NCBI GenBank assembly: GCA_020027875.1
Contig: JAHRHA010000037.1
Span: 1 to 64,000 of the forward strand
Reading direction: 5' to 3'
Length of the DNA stretch: 64,000 nucleotides
DNA from: Micromonosporaceae bacterium
GTDB lineage: Bacteria > Actinomycetota > Actinomycetes > Mycobacteriales > Micromonosporaceae
Position 1 is the stretch's first letter, and the number at the start of each line of letters is the position of its first letter. Below are positions 34,052 to 43,247 of the stretch, in pieces. The position numbers and the translations under genes were made by a program. Under the pieces are notes generated by a model that was not told the origin of the DNA, did no database searches, and was given only the letters and a program-made list of their open reading frames with translations.

Positions 34052-35604
34052 GGCGAGCCCACCACCCCGATCAACGCCTCCACCGGCACAGCGGAGAGCT
34101 CGGTCACGAGCGCGGGGACAAGCCCGAGCACGAGTGCGAGCACGACCAGCGGAGCCCAGGACCACACCTCGGCTCCGGCGAGCCGCGCCGGCGTCAACGA
34201 CGAAACGGCCGGTGACGGCGGCCCATGGGTCACCTGGCGCAGCATCCGCATGAAGTACGCCGCGGCCAGCGCCGCGCCGACGGCGGCGAGCACGCCGAGC
34301 ACTATCCAGAATGGACCGCCACGGGAGAATGCTGCGACGACGGCGAAGGCCTCACCCCAGAATCCGGCCAGCCCCGGCAGACCGAGGGAGGCGATCGCGG
34401 CGTACCCCAACAGACCGGAGAGCCCCGGCGCCGTCTCCCGCAGCCCGCCAAGCTCGCCCAGCGCTCCGGTGTGCGCTCGATCCTTGATCGCCCCGGCGAG
34501 GAAGAAGAGAAGACCGGTGATGATGCCGTGGGCGATGTTTCCGATCAACGCGGCCTGGAAGCCGACCGAGGTGAGGGTCGCGATCCCGAGCAGCACGAAC
34601 CCCATGTGCCCGACCGACGAGTAGGCGATGAGCCGTTTCAGGTCGGTCTGGGCCAGGCAGACAAGCCCACCGACAAGGATGGCCATGACCGCGAGGACGC
34701 CCAGCACCGGCGCCACCGCCTCCGCCCCGGCGGGTGCCACCCCGACCGCGACCCGCAGGAGCCCGTACGTGCCCATCTTCAGCAGCACCCCGGCCAGAAT
34801 GACCGAGCCGACCGTCGGCGCCTCCGTATGCGCATCCGGCAGCCAGGTGTGCAGCGGCCAGAGGGGACTCTTCACCGCGAAGGCGAGAGCGAGCAGGATG
34901 AACGCGGCGAGTTGGACGCCGTAGGGCATGGCCGGGCCCGCCGCCGTCGACAGGGCGACGAGGTCGGCGGTGCCGGCACTGGCTACCACGGTGAAGACAC
35001 CCACCAGCAACAGCAGGGACCCGAGCAGCGTGTAGAGCACGAACTTTCGTGCCGCGTGCCGGCGCCGCTCGCCGCCCCAGATGGCGATGACCGCGTACAT
35101 CGGCAGCAGGACGACCTCGAAGAAGACGAAGAAGAGCACGAGGTCCAAGGCGAGGAACACCCCGACGATGCCGAGTTCGATCACGAGCAACAGAGCGGCG
35201 AGGTGACGGCCGCGCACCGGTCCACCGCCGGAATCCGGCACCCGCCAACAGGTGTAGAGCGCGCACAAGAGGGTCAGCAGGGTCGTCAAGACAACAAGCG
35301 GGTACGAGATGCCGTCCACTCCAATGTGGAAGCGCAGATCGAGACCGGGCACCCAGGGCAGATCCAGCTCAACCCACGGCGACACGACAATGCCGTACGG
35401 GTAGCTCGGAACCGGATCGACCAGGGCCTGCGTGGAGCGGGAGAGCAGCAACAGCACACTGGCCACGAAGGCGACGCCTGCGGCGACCGTCGCGAGGATC
35501 CGCGCCGCCCGATCGCCCTCCGCCGGCAGCGTCGCCGCCGCGATCGCCCCCACCGTCGGCGCGACCAGGGTGACGAGCAGCAGGATCTGGTTGGCCTCCA
35601 GCAT
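34048..35604 (-). CDS. nuoM: Complex I subunit M (antiporter-like)
   Basis: NuoM is a proton-translocating subunit. The product is 518 aa from the ATG at 35604, which shares one base with the nuoL stop; a GTG one codon earlier has slightly better spacing to GGAGG. It has the Glu in FFVFFEVVLLPMYAVIAIWG, the Lys region AFAVKSPLWPLHTWLPDAHT and ILAGVLLKMGTYGLLR. All expected channel residues appear to be kept. Confidence 0.95.
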   Translation of the reverse strand: MLEANQILLLVTLVAPTVGAIAAATLPAEGDRAARILATVAAGVAFVASVLLLLSRSTQALVDPVPSYPYGIVVSPWVELDLPWVPGLDLRFHIGVDGISYPLVVLTTLLTLLCALYTCWRVPDSGGGPVRGRHLAALLLVIELGIVGVFLALDLVLFFVFFEVVLLPMYAVIAIWGGERRRHAARKFVLYTLLGSLLLLVGVFTVVASAGTADLVALSTAAGPAMPYGVQLAAFILLALAFAVKSPLWPLHTWLPDAHTEAPTVGSVILAGVLLKMGTYGLLRVAVGVAPAGAEAVAPVLGVLAVMAILVGGLVCLAQTDLKRLIAYSSVGHMGFVLLGIATLTSVGFQAALIGNIAHGIITGLLFFLAGAIKDRAHTGALGELGGLRETAPGLSGLLGYAAIASLGLPGLAGFWGEAFAVVAAFSRGGPFWIVLGVLAAVGAALAAAYFMRMLRQVTHGPPSPAVSSLTPARLAGAEVWSWAPLVVLALVLGLVPALVTELSAVPVEALIGVVGSP

Positions 35605-37469
35605 CACGGCCACACCCCTCCGATCGCGACGGCGGCGAGGCCCAGAACGGCGGCGCCGCCGAGTACGGCGGTGACCGCTCGCGGCAGCCCGGCCCGGTGT
35701 GCGCGGGCGACCACACCGCCAAGGCTCAGCGTGCCCTGGCCCGTCGCCTCCACCACACCGTCCACGCCGGACTCGTCGGCTCGGCGCACCGCCCGGGCGA
35801 GCGCGGTGACCGGGCGGACAACCAACGCGTGCTGCACCGCGTCGAGGTAGAAGGCGTTGCCGAACAACGGCCGCAGCGGCCCTAGGACGCGCGCGGGATC
35901 GTCTGCGGGCCGTACCCGCCACGCCCACCACACGCCCGCGATGGCGAGGGCCGCCCAGACCAGCGGCACCGCCGCCTCGGCTCCGATCGTGAACCCCTCC
36001 GGGGCACCCAGAGCCTCGGCGAAGGCGGGAGACAAGGCCGCAAAGCCGAGTAGTGCGCTGGGCACCGCGAGCGCGACCACGGGCCACGCCATCGGACGGG
36101 ACGGCTCATGCCCATGCGACGCCTCCGGCGAGCGCGGCTGCCCGAAGAACGTGCGCAGCCATACTCGAGTGGCGTAGCCGGCCGTGATGAACACCGTGGC
36201 CAGCCCGACGCCATAGACGAGCAGGTTGCGCCAACCCGAGCCAGCGACCGCGACGTGCAGGATCTCCTCTTTGCTGAAGAATCCGGCTAGTGGCGGCAGA
36301 CCCACGAGCGATGCGAGGCCGATGGTCGTGCACCAGAACGTGACCGGCATTGAGCGCCGGAGCCCGCCCATGCGCGACATGAGATTCGTGCCGACGGCGT
36401 GGATGACCGAGCCGGCCGCGAGGAACAGCAGCGCCTTGAACGCGGCGTGGGTCAGCAGATGGAAGAGCGCGGCCGCCGGTGCGCCCACGGCAAGCGCTCC
36501 GGTCATGTATGCGATCTGCGAAACGGTCGACCACGCCAGCACTCGCTTGATGTCATCCTGCACGGTGGCGGCCAACGCCCCCAGCAGCATTGTCACCGCG
36601 GCGATCACGGCGAGGACGTTGAGGGCGGTCGGCGACGCCACGAAGAGGGGGAAGAGCCGGGCGACCACATAGATCCCGGCGGCGACCATCGTCGCGGCGT
36701 GGATGAGGGCACTGATCGGGGTCGGGCCGGCCATGGCGTCCGGCAGCCAGGTGTGCAGCGGGAACTGCGCGCTCTTGCCGGCGACGCCGCAGAGCAGCAG
36801 CAGGCAGACCACGGTGATCGTGGTTGGGTCCAGGACACCGGGGGCGAGCACGTCGGCCAGGCGGAAGCTGCCTGCCCGGACGCCAAGGATCACGATGCCG
36901 AGCAGGAATCCGACATCGCCGACCCGCGTCACCAGGAAGGCCTTGACCGCAGCGGCCGGCGCCTCGGGGAGCCGACGGTCGTGGGCGATGAGCAGGTACG
37001 AGCAGATGCCCATCACCTCCCAGCCGATGAGCAGCATGATGAGGTCGCCGGCAACGACGACGATCAGCATCGCCGCGGTGAAGAGGCTGATCTGGGCGGC
37101 ATACGGCGCGTAGCGATCGTCGGAGCGAAGGTAGGCGGTGGAGAAGACCTGCACCGCCAGGGCCACCACCCCGACCGCGATCGCCACGTACACGGCAGCG
37201 GAGTCGAGTCGGACGCCGACGGTCACCTCAAAGTCGCCGCTGAGCCCACCGGTTCGGCTCGCAAGCTCGCCGAAGGTGGCGACGGCGTGGCTCGTCTCGA
37301 CCACGCCGTCGACGGTGAATGCGAGCACGATGGCAACGACGAGGGCAACGCCCGCGCCGACGATACCGAGGAGCCCGGCCCAGAGGCGGGAGGCATGGGG
37401 GAGCAGAAAACCAAGGAGCGCCATGGCGAAGGGGACGAGCGGCAGCGCCGCCCCGAGCATCCCCGTCAC
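35604..37469 (-). CDS. nuoL: Complex I subunit L (antiporter-like, distal)
   Basis: NuoL is the distal pump subunit, with a long lateral helix at its C-terminus. The product is 621 aa. It has GDLIMLLIGWEVMGICSYLL with the key Glu, KSAQFPLHTWLPDAMAGPTP and SALIHAATMVAAGIYVVARL. The C-terminal part (residues 480-621) holds the lateral helix region. A REP-like palindrome is embedded in frame near residue 70 (FGELASRTGG). It overlaps nuoK by four bases. Confidence 0.95.
   Translation of the reverse strand: MTGMLGAALPLVPFAMALLGFLLPHASRLWAGLLGIVGAGVALVVAIVLAFTVDGVVETSHAVATFGELASRTGGLSGDFEVTVGVRLDSAAVYVAIAVGVVALAVQVFSTAYLRSDDRYAPYAAQISLFTAAMLIVVVAGDLIMLLIGWEVMGICSYLLIAHDRRLPEAPAAAVKAFLVTRVGDVGFLLGIVILGVRAGSFRLADVLAPGVLDPTTITVVCLLLLCGVAGKSAQFPLHTWLPDAMAGPTPISALIHAATMVAAGIYVVARLFPLFVASPTALNVLAVIAAVTMLLGALAATVQDDIKRVLAWSTVSQIAYMTGALAVGAPAAALFHLLTHAAFKALLFLAAGSVIHAVGTNLMSRMGGLRRSMPVTFWCTTIGLASLVGLPPLAGFFSKEEILHVAVAGSGWRNLLVYGVGLATVFITAGYATRVWLRTFFGQPRSPEASHGHEPSRPMAWPVVALAVPSALLGFAALSPAFAEALGAPEGFTIGAEAAVPLVWAALAIAGVWWAWRVRPADDPARVLGPLRPLFGNAFYLDAVQHALVVRPVTALARAVRRADESGVDGVVEATGQGTLSLGGVVARAHRAGLPRAVTAVLGGAAVLGLAAVAIGGVWP
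37253..37274. repeat. REP-like palindrome inside nuoL
   Basis: These 22 nt have TTCGGC and GCCGAA arms and match the core of the rplJ-rplL elements except for one missing T. It is translated as part of a periplasmic-side loop, between the first and second membrane segments. Confidence 0.6.
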
Positions 37470-37885
37470 GGGATGACCTCCACCGACCAGGGCGACGCCG
37501 TTCGTGCGTTGGAGGACCAGGTATCGCCATCGAGCGGTACCGCCTCGCCCGAGCCCGCGGCTTCGCCGAGCCGTTCCTCGTAACTCAGCGGGACCTCATC
37601 GACCTGGACCGACTGGCGCAACCGGTAGAGCTGAAGCACAATCGCGAGCCCCACGCCGACCTCCGCCGCCGCGAGCACGATGACAAAGAGGGCAAACACG
37701 CCACCGGTATGCGGGAGCGCCGCGCGCACGGTTGTGTCTGCTGTCACCAGCACCAGGTTGACTGCGTTGAGGATCAGCTCGACCGCCATCAGCAGGAGCA
37801 CTGCGTTGCGCCGCGTGAGCACGCCGTACACACCGAGTCCAAACAACAACGCCGCGATGACGTACGGGATCACGGGGTGCATCAT
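37466..37885 (-). CDS. nuoK: Complex I subunit K with C-terminal extension
   Basis: NuoK is a three-helix subunit with two channel glutamates. Both are present, in LLMAVELILNAVNLVLV and VIVLAAAEVGVGLAIVLQLY. Two overlapping ATGs (37885 and 37882) lie on the nuoJ stop; the first has the better spacing to GAGGG, giving 139 aa. Most NuoK proteins are near 100 aa. The extra 40 residues after the third helix are polar and acidic (residues from about 100) and of unknown role. Confidence 0.93.
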   Translation of the reverse strand: MMHPVIPYVIAALLFGLGVYGVLTRRNAVLLLMAVELILNAVNLVLVTADTTVRAALPHTGGVFALFVIVLAAAEVGVGLAIVLQLYRLRQSVQVDEVPLSYEERLGEAAGSGEAVPLDGDTWSSNARTASPWSVEVIP

Positions 37886-38391
37886 CTCCCTACCCTCGCG
37901 CTCACGTCCGGCCGGGAGATCACGATGGCGCCGACGAGGGCGGCGAGCAGCAGCACCGACAGCACCTCGAACGGGAGCACCCAACTGCGGAAGATGGCCG
38001 CCCCGACCTCCTCGGCACCGGCACCGTCGGCCAGATCCACAGTGGACCACTGATAGGCGTCGATGAGCAGGGCGGCGAGGCCGAGACCCGCGCCGCCGCC
38101 GATCAGCAGGCCGGGCCAGCGCGACCGGTCCAGGTCCTCGCTCACTCCGATGGGCGCCCGGGTGAGCATCACCGCGAAGAGAAGGAGCACTACGACGGCG
38201 CCAACGTAGATCAACACCTGGACCCAGGCCACGAGCTCCGCGCTAAGCACCAGGTAGAGGCCGGCCAGTGAGCCGAGCGCGACCACCAGCCAGAGGCCGG
38301 CCCGTACGATCTGGCGGGTTGTTACGACAGCCGCCGCGGCTCCGACCGCGACGGCTCCCAAGGCCAGCATCAGGACGTCGGCTGTGGTCAT
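37882..38391 (-). CDS. nuoJ: Complex I subunit J
   Basis: NuoJ is a five-helix subunit whose third helix forms the pi-bulge involved in coupling. The start MTTADVLMLALGAVAVGAAA at 38391 gives 169 aa; the longer open frame is rejected. The segment ELVAWVQVLIYVGAVVVLLL matches the conserved third helix. It is the first gene of the nuoJKLMN run and diverges from the GT2 gene. Confidence 0.94.
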   Translation of the reverse strand: MTTADVLMLALGAVAVGAAAAVVTTRQIVRAGLWLVVALGSLAGLYLVLSAELVAWVQVLIYVGAVVVLLLFAVMLTRAPIGVSEDLDRSRWPGLLIGGGAGLGLAALLIDAYQWSTVDLADGAGAEEVGAAIFRSWVLPFEVLSVLLLAALVGAIVISRPDVSARVGR

Positions 38392-38554
38392 CGCCGGCCC
38401 GCCCAGCCGAGGCTGCAGGCGCGACGACAGGCCAGCACAGTCATGGCCGACATCCTGCCACCAAACGGGCCGCGTACACAGAACCCAACACGGTGACCCA
38501 AACAGACCCGCGATAGTGTTTTGCGTGCCTCTAAGCGCGGTGAACAGGAGTGAT

Positions 38555-39535
38555 GTGACGGTCGAGTCTGCCCCGGTGCTGTCCGTCGTCATCCCGATGT
38601 TCAACGAGGAGGAGGTCCTGCCCATCCTCGTGGACCGACTTCGCCCCGTGCTCGAGGGGACCGGCGAGCCTTACGAGGTCGTCGCGGTCGACGACGGCAG
38701 CACGGACTCGACCGCGGCACAGCTGGCGGGTATCCGCCGGATCTGGCCCCAGGTCCGGATCATCCGGCTCCGCCGAAACTCGGGCCACCAGGCGGCGCTC
38801 ACCGCCGGCATGCACCGAGCGTTCGGGCAGTACGTTGCCAGCCTCGACGCGGATCTGCAGGACCCGCCCGAGAAGATCCCCGAGATGCTTGCGCTCGCTC
38901 GCACCGAGGGACTGGACATCGTGTACGGCGTTCGGGGCGACCGCAGGTCGGACACGATGATCAAGCGGCGGAGCGCCGCGGCGTACTACTGGCTCATGCG
39001 GCGCCTCGCCGGGGTGCAGGTCCACTCCCACGCCGGCGACTTCCGGCTGCTCAGCCGAGCCACCGTCGACGCGCTGCGCCAGCTGCCGGAGCACCAGCCG
39101 GTGTATCGGCTGCTGGTGCCGTGGATCGGCTTTCCCAGCGGCGAGGTCAGCTACACCCGCGCGGGGCGCGCGGCCGGGCGTACGAAGTATCCCCTCACCA
39201 AGATGGTCCGGCTCGCGGCCGACAGCGTTACCAACTTCTCTGCCGCGCCGCTGCGGATCGCCACCTGGCTAGGCTTGATCAGCTTCTTCTTCTGCCTACT
39301 CATGCTGGGTTACGTCGTGGTCGTCTTCGCGCTGGACAAAACGGTGCAGGGCTGGGCCTCGGTGCTGGCGACTGTGTTGTTCCTCGGAGCCGTGCAGCTG
39401 CTCAGCCTTGGCCTGCTCGGGGAGTACCTCGGCCGTCTCTACGCCTCGGCGCAGGGACGGCCGGCATACTTCATCGGCTATGACTCGGCCGAGGAGCCGG
39501 CTGCGATGCCAACTCCGCCGCGCCGGACAGCGTAG
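38555..39535 (+). CDS. GT2 family glycosyltransferase with two C-terminal membrane helices (GtrB/DPM1-like)
   Basis: The product is 326 aa from GTG 38555, which has AGGAG four bases upstream. The N-terminal GT-A domain has SVVIPMFNEEEVLP, VDDGSTDST and LDADLQDPPEKIPEM, the motifs of polyprenyl-phosphate glycosyltransferases. Two hydrophobic segments (residues about 240-300) and the GEYLGRLYASAQGRPAYFI tail follow. It probably makes undecaprenyl-phosphate sugar donors. It stands on the opposite strand between nuoI and nuoJ and has no evident link to them. Confidence 0.88.
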   Translation: MTVESAPVLSVVIPMFNEEEVLPILVDRLRPVLEGTGEPYEVVAVDDGSTDSTAAQLAGIRRIWPQVRIIRLRRNSGHQAALTAGMHRAFGQYVASLDADLQDPPEKIPEMLALARTEGLDIVYGVRGDRRSDTMIKRRSAAAYYWLMRRLAGVQVHSHAGDFRLLSRATVDALRQLPEHQPVYRLLVPWIGFPSGEVSYTRAGRAAGRTKYPLTKMVRLAADSVTNFSAAPLRIATWLGLISFFFCLLMLGYVVVVFALDKTVQGWASVLATVLFLGAVQLLSLGLLGEYLGRLYASAQGRPAYFIGYDSAEEPAAMPTPPRRTA

Positions 39536-39578
39536 CGTTGCCATCACGCTGCATCCGCTGTGACGTCCACCGACGCAT

Positions 39579-39628
39579 TGATCACCGGGTTCTCGGGCAG
39601 CGATCAGGGCACCAGAACACGGTGATCA
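39579..39628. terminator. Bidirectional terminator between GT2 and nuoI
   Basis: Arms 39579-39593 and 39614-39628 pair over 14 positions with one mismatch (tgatcaccg outer, gttct inner) around a 20-nt loop. It lies between two convergent stop codons. Confidence 0.65.
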
Positions 39629-39647
39629 TCGCAGCGCTCGAGGCTGG

Positions 39648-40154
39648 CTAGGTCTGGCGCGCGGCGGCGGCCGCCTGCTCCTTTGCGGGCTCACCGTTCG
39701 GGTCGTGCGCGGGTGGGGCCGGCACGGTCCACATCCATTCGCGCAGCGTCTCCTTTTCGTGCAGAAGTTCACGAATGTCGTACTCGGCGTACTCGAACTC
39801 CGGCGACCAGTACAGCGCGTCGAACGGGCAGGCCTCGATGCAGATCCCGCAGTACATACAGAGCGAGAAGTCGATGGCGAAGCGGTCGAGCACAGGTCGC
39901 TGCCTCGGCCGGGCCGCGCCGGGCAATACGACCTCCTCCTTATGCGAGTCGATGTAAATGCACCAGTCTGGACATTCGCGGGCGCAGAGCATGCAGGAGG
40001 TGCAGTTCTCCTCGAACAGCGCGATCACCCCGCGGGAGCGGGGTGGCAGGTCAGGCTCGACGTCCGGGTACTGGTGCGTGTGCGACCGGCGCGTCATCGT
40101 CTTCAGCGTGACCGCGAGCCCCTTCGCAAGCCCCACACCCGGAACTTCGCTCAT
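39648..40154 (-). CDS. nuoI: Complex I subunit I (2x[4Fe-4S] ferredoxin-like)
   Basis: NuoI carries clusters N6a and N6b, which pass electrons toward the quinone site. Both sets of cysteines are present: [12 protein letters not shown] and [12 protein letters not shown]. The start [20 protein letters not shown] at 40154 gives 168 aa; an ATG three codons upstream is possible. The C-terminal end is longer than usual and acidic, then Pro/Ala-rich. In a complex without NuoEFG, this subunit is the natural entry point for electrons from ferredoxin. Confidence 0.94.
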   Translation of the reverse strand: MSEVPGVGLAKGLAVTLKTMTRRSHTHQYPDVEPDLPPRSRGVIALFEENCTSCMLCARECPDWCIYIDSHKEEVVLPGAARPRQRPVLDRFAIDFSLCMYCGICIEACPFDALYWSPEFEYAEYDIRELLHEKETLREWMWTVPAPPAHDPNGEPAKEQAAAAARQT

Positions 40155-40223
40155 GCCCACCATCCTGCCGCCTCGCCGCGCCGAGCGCGAGCCCCAAGCC
40201 GATCCATTGACTAGGATGGTCTC

Positions 40224-40808
40224 GTGACCGCAGCGCTGAGCGAGGATTCTCCGCCCGTGGATGGGTGGACCACGGACGACCTCGACGAGCTGCCCGAGGA
40301 TGGCCGCCGCCGGGAACTCATCGATGGAGTACTCATAGTGTCCCCCAGTCCCTCAGCCATGCACCAGACTCTTGCTGGTCGTCTCATGGTCGCGCTGGAG
40401 GCGTTGTGCCCCGCTGAGTTCAATGTGACCCAGGCCGTCGAGATTCGCGTAAACCGACGCCGGTCACTCATCCCGGACGTCCTCGTGACGACGGACGAGG
40501 CGGCCGCCCGTGGACCGTCCAGGTTCTCCCCGCACGAGGTCGTGCTCGTCGTCGAGATCGTCTCGCCCGGGTCGCAGACTATGGACCGGTTCGCCAAGCC
40601 CGCCCTCTACGCTGAGGCCGGAATTCCGTTCTACTGGCGCATCGAGACCGTGGACGGCATCGAGGTGCACACTCACCGGCTCGATGTGTCGACCGGAACC
40701 TATGTCGAGAACGGCCTGTTCACCACGCTCATTGACGTCGGTGAGCCGTGGCCAATCAAGATCCCGATCGGCCGGATAACGCCGCGCCACTTTGCGTCCG
40801 GCGCATAG
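40224..40808 (+). CDS. Uma2 family (DUF820) putative endonuclease
   Basis: The 194-residue protein has the PD-(D/E)xK-like layout of Uma2 proteins: [29 protein letters not shown] and [14 protein letters not shown], with a conserved Glu-Asp-Glu set. The start is GTG with AGGA upstream. Its biological role is not established; such genes are often multicopy and mobile. It is inserted on the opposite strand between nuoI and nuoH, and its stop lies only 4 nt from the nuoH stop. Confidence 0.85.
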   Translation: MTAALSEDSPPVDGWTTDDLDELPEDGRRRELIDGVLIVSPSPSAMHQTLAGRLMVALEALCPAEFNVTQAVEIRVNRRRSLIPDVLVTTDEAAARGPSRFSPHEVVLVVEIVSPGSQTMDRFAKPALYAEAGIPFYWRIETVDGIEVHTHRLDVSTGTYVENGLFTTLIDVGEPWPIKIPIGRITPRHFASGA

Positions 40809-40812
40809 CGGC

Positions 40813-41781
40813 TCAGGTCAGCCAGACCTTGACGCCGGCGGTGAGCACGAGCTGGAGCAGGGCCAGCGGTACCAACCCGAGCCAGCACAGCCGCTGCAGC
40901 TGATCCTCGCGGAGGCGCGGATAGGCGACCCGGAGCCAGATGACGACGAACGAAACCGCGAAGATCTTGATCAGAGTCCAAAGCCAGCCGAGCTCGGTGT
41001 CGAGGCCGAACGGGCCCTTCCAGCCGCCAAGAAAGAGCACCGTCGTCAGCGCCGCGATCACCACGATCCCGACATACTCCGCGAGCAGGAAGAACGCGAA
41101 GCGAAGCCCGGTGTACTCCGTCAGATAGCCGAAGACAAGCTCCGAGTCGGCGATCGGCATGTCGAAGGGCGGCCGGCGGATCTCGGCAAGCCCTGCGACA
41201 AAGAAGACCACGAGCGCCGGCAGCTGCCACAGCAGCCACCACGGCCGCCACGCCTCCACGATGCCGGTCAACGAGAGGGTGCCCGCCGCCATGGCGACGC
41301 TCGCGGCGGCGAGCACGAACGGCAGCTCGTACCCGAGCAGCTGCGCCGCCGCACGCAACCCGCCGAGCAGCGAGTACTTGTTCGCCGACGCCCACGACGC
41401 CATCAGCACAGAGACCACCCCGAGCCCGACCACGGCCAAAACGAGGAACAGCCCAATATCGAGCGACTGACCGACCAAGCCACCGGGACCGAGCGGGATA
41501 ACGAGCAGGACGACGAGGTACGGCAGCAGCGCCACAAAAGGCGCCAGCTTGAACACGGGCGCGTCGGCCGCGGCCGGAGTCACGCTCTCCTTCTGCACAA
41601 ACTTGACCCCATCGGCGATGAGCTGCGCCCACCCGTGGAACGCGCCCGCGTACATCGGCCCCAGCCGGCCCTGCATGTGGGCCATGACCTTGTGCTCAGC
41701 CTGACCCACGATGAGCGGCAGAGTCAGGAACGCGACCACCACGCCCGCGATCCGGATGGTCAGCTCCAGCCAGACCGGCAT
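40813..41781 (-). CDS. nuoH: Complex I subunit H, divergent
   Basis: NuoH forms the quinone chamber with NuoB and NuoD and joins it to the membrane arm. The product is 322 aa with eight helices. EHKVMAHMQGRLGP and IADGVKFVQKE are recognisable. The cytoplasmic loop reads RRPPFDMPIADSELVFGY (202-219), where usual NuoH has PFD-x-PEAE-x-EL; the conserved Glu pair is changed to Ile-Ala-Asp. It follows nuoC with no gap. NuoD, its normal partner, is not encoded here. Confidence 0.94.
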   Translation of the reverse strand: MPVWLELTIRIAGVVVAFLTLPLIVGQAEHKVMAHMQGRLGPMYAGAFHGWAQLIADGVKFVQKESVTPAAADAPVFKLAPFVALLPYLVVLLVIPLGPGGLVGQSLDIGLFLVLAVVGLGVVSVLMASWASANKYSLLGGLRAAAQLLGYELPFVLAAASVAMAAGTLSLTGIVEAWRPWWLLWQLPALVVFFVAGLAEIRRPPFDMPIADSELVFGYLTEYTGLRFAFFLLAEYVGIVVIAALTTVLFLGGWKGPFGLDTELGWLWTLIKIFAVSFVVIWLRVAYPRLREDQLQRLCWLGLVPLALLQLVLTAGVKVWLT

Positions 41782-42426
41782 TCAGTCCTCCCCGCCCTCG
41801 GCGTCATCCGGGGCCTCGGTCGACGCCCCTCCAGGCGCGGATGCCCGTGGCCCCCACTCGTTCGGGTCCGGCACACCGGGCGGGCGCATCGGTTGACGCT
41901 TCGCCGTACCCTCGGCGTGCGACTCGCCGGGCTCCTTCGCGCCGGGCCACGGCTTGGCCACGCGAGCGGCCAGGACAAAGTCCTTTCGCAACGGATGCCC
42001 TTCAAACTCGGGCGGCAGCAGCAGCGGCGCGAGATTGGGATGGCCGGGGAAGTCGATGCCGAACATCTCGTGCGTTTCGCGCTCGTGCCACGCCGCTCCG
42101 GGGAACACGTCCACCACGGACTGGAGAGCGGGCGCGTCGCTCGGCAGCCGTGTGCGGATCAGCACCCCGTGTCGCTGGGCCGTGGACCACAGATGCGCGA
42201 CCACGGAATACCCTTGCGTCAACTCGTCCACAGCGGAGAGCCAGTCGAAGAAGTTACATCCCAGCTGGTCACGGGCAGCAGTCAGGGCGTCCACCCAAGA
42301 CGATGGCGCCACGTCCACTGTGGCTCGAGCCCACCGGTCGCCGCCGGAGACGCTCACCTGCGCGTCGCTGTCGGGTACCGCGCGCAGCGCCGCGACCAGC
42401 GCCGCGCCGACCTCATCTGGGGTCAT
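41782..42426 (-). CDS. nuoC: Complex I subunit C
   Basis: NuoC (30-kDa) is a peripheral-arm subunit. The family signature is present: VFPGAAWHERETHEMFGIDF, then GHPNLAPLLLPPEFEGHPLR-KDF. The product is 214 aa; the last 60 residues are a Pro/Gly-rich acidic tail. It is a separate NuoC, not a NuoCD fusion, and the next gene is nuoH, so nuoD is absent from its usual place. GYSVVAHLWS in the N-terminal half also fits the family. Confidence 0.93.
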   Translation of the reverse strand: MTPDEVGAALVAALRAVPDSDAQVSVSGGDRWARATVDVAPSSWVDALTAARDQLGCNFFDWLSAVDELTQGYSVVAHLWSTAQRHGVLIRTRLPSDAPALQSVVDVFPGAAWHERETHEMFGIDFPGHPNLAPLLLPPEFEGHPLRKDFVLAARVAKPWPGAKEPGESHAEGTAKRQPMRPPGVPDPNEWGPRASAPGGASTEAPDDAEGGED

Positions 42427-42460
42427 ATTCAGATCCTATGGTCGCCGGCGGCTCCCGCCG

Positions 42461-43234
42461 TCACTCCTCGGTGCTCGGATGCTGATAGTCCACGTGGTCG
42501 GGGAGCATGGGCAGGGACACGTCGTCTCCGAAGGGCGAGCCCGCCCCTTGCCGGTCGAATGACACCTCGGTGAGCGGAAGCCGACCCGCCTCGTCGACCG
42601 GTGCGCCCTCGGCTCCGCGGCCGTCTCGGTGCCATACGACGCCCTGGGGCACGACGCCGGGGGCGACGTGGGCCCGTGGCCGCACCGGCGCCGGCGGCCG
42701 CACCAGGGCTGCGGTGAGCGCCGCCGCGTCGCGCCGGCCATTCGGCGAGCCGTCGATACGCTCGACCCCGCCCAGCCCGGCCTGTTCCTGAGCGATCTTT
42801 TCCTGCAGCCGCAGGATGCCGTGCAGCAGTGCCTCCGGCCGCGGCGGGCACCCCGGGACATAGACGTCGACCGGGATGAGCTGGTCAACTCCCTTGGTGA
42901 CGGAGTACGAATCCCAATATGGCCCTCCGCAGTTCGAGCAGGCGCCGAAGGAGATGACGTACTTGGGCTCCGGCATCTGGTCGTACAACCTCTTGACCGC
43001 AGGCGCCATCTTGTCGGTGACCGTGCCGGAAACGACCATCAGATCGGCCTGTCGGGGTCCGTGCGCGAACGGGATCACACCCAGGCGGATGAAGTCGTGC
43101 CTACCCATACTCGTCGCGATGAACTCGATGGCGCAGCACGCGAGTCCAAAGTTGAACACCCACAGCGAGTAGCGCCGACCCCAGTTAAGGACGAATCTGA
43201 TCGGCTCACCCAAAACGCCCGGCAACGCCGCCAT
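42461..43234 (-). CDS. nuoB: Complex I subunit B (cluster N2), with C-terminal extension
   Basis: NuoB holds the terminal [4Fe-4S] cluster N2. The four ligand cysteines are in place: Cys33-Cys34 (LACCAIEF), Cys99 ([10 protein letters not shown]) and Cys129 (VPGCPPRPE). An additional Cys102 lies by the third ligand. The product is 257 aa; residues beyond about 165 form an extension rich in Ala, Arg and Pro that most NuoB proteins lack. It lies between nuoA and nuoC. Confidence 0.94.
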   Translation of the reverse strand: MAALPGVLGEPIRFVLNWGRRYSLWVFNFGLACCAIEFIATSMGRHDFIRLGVIPFAHGPRQADLMVVSGTVTDKMAPAVKRLYDQMPEPKYVISFGACSNCGGPYWDSYSVTKGVDQLIPVDVYVPGCPPRPEALLHGILRLQEKIAQEQAGLGGVERIDGSPNGRRDAAALTAALVRPPAPVRPRAHVAPGVVPQGVVWHRDGRGAEGAPVDEAGRLPLTEVSFDRQGAGSPFGDDVSLPMLPDHVDYQHPSTEE

Positions 43235-43247
43235 CAGCCGTCCTCGC

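Noticed and set aside
35605-36087. Extension of nuoM upstream into nuoL
   Set aside because: The extra 161 residues are Arg/Gly-rich frame-shadow of nuoL. The ATG coupled to the nuoL stop is the true start.
40224-40808. Toxin-antitoxin or defence system around the Uma2-like gene
   Set aside because: No partner gene, second nuclease or repeat lies beside it; the neighbours are nuoI and nuoH.
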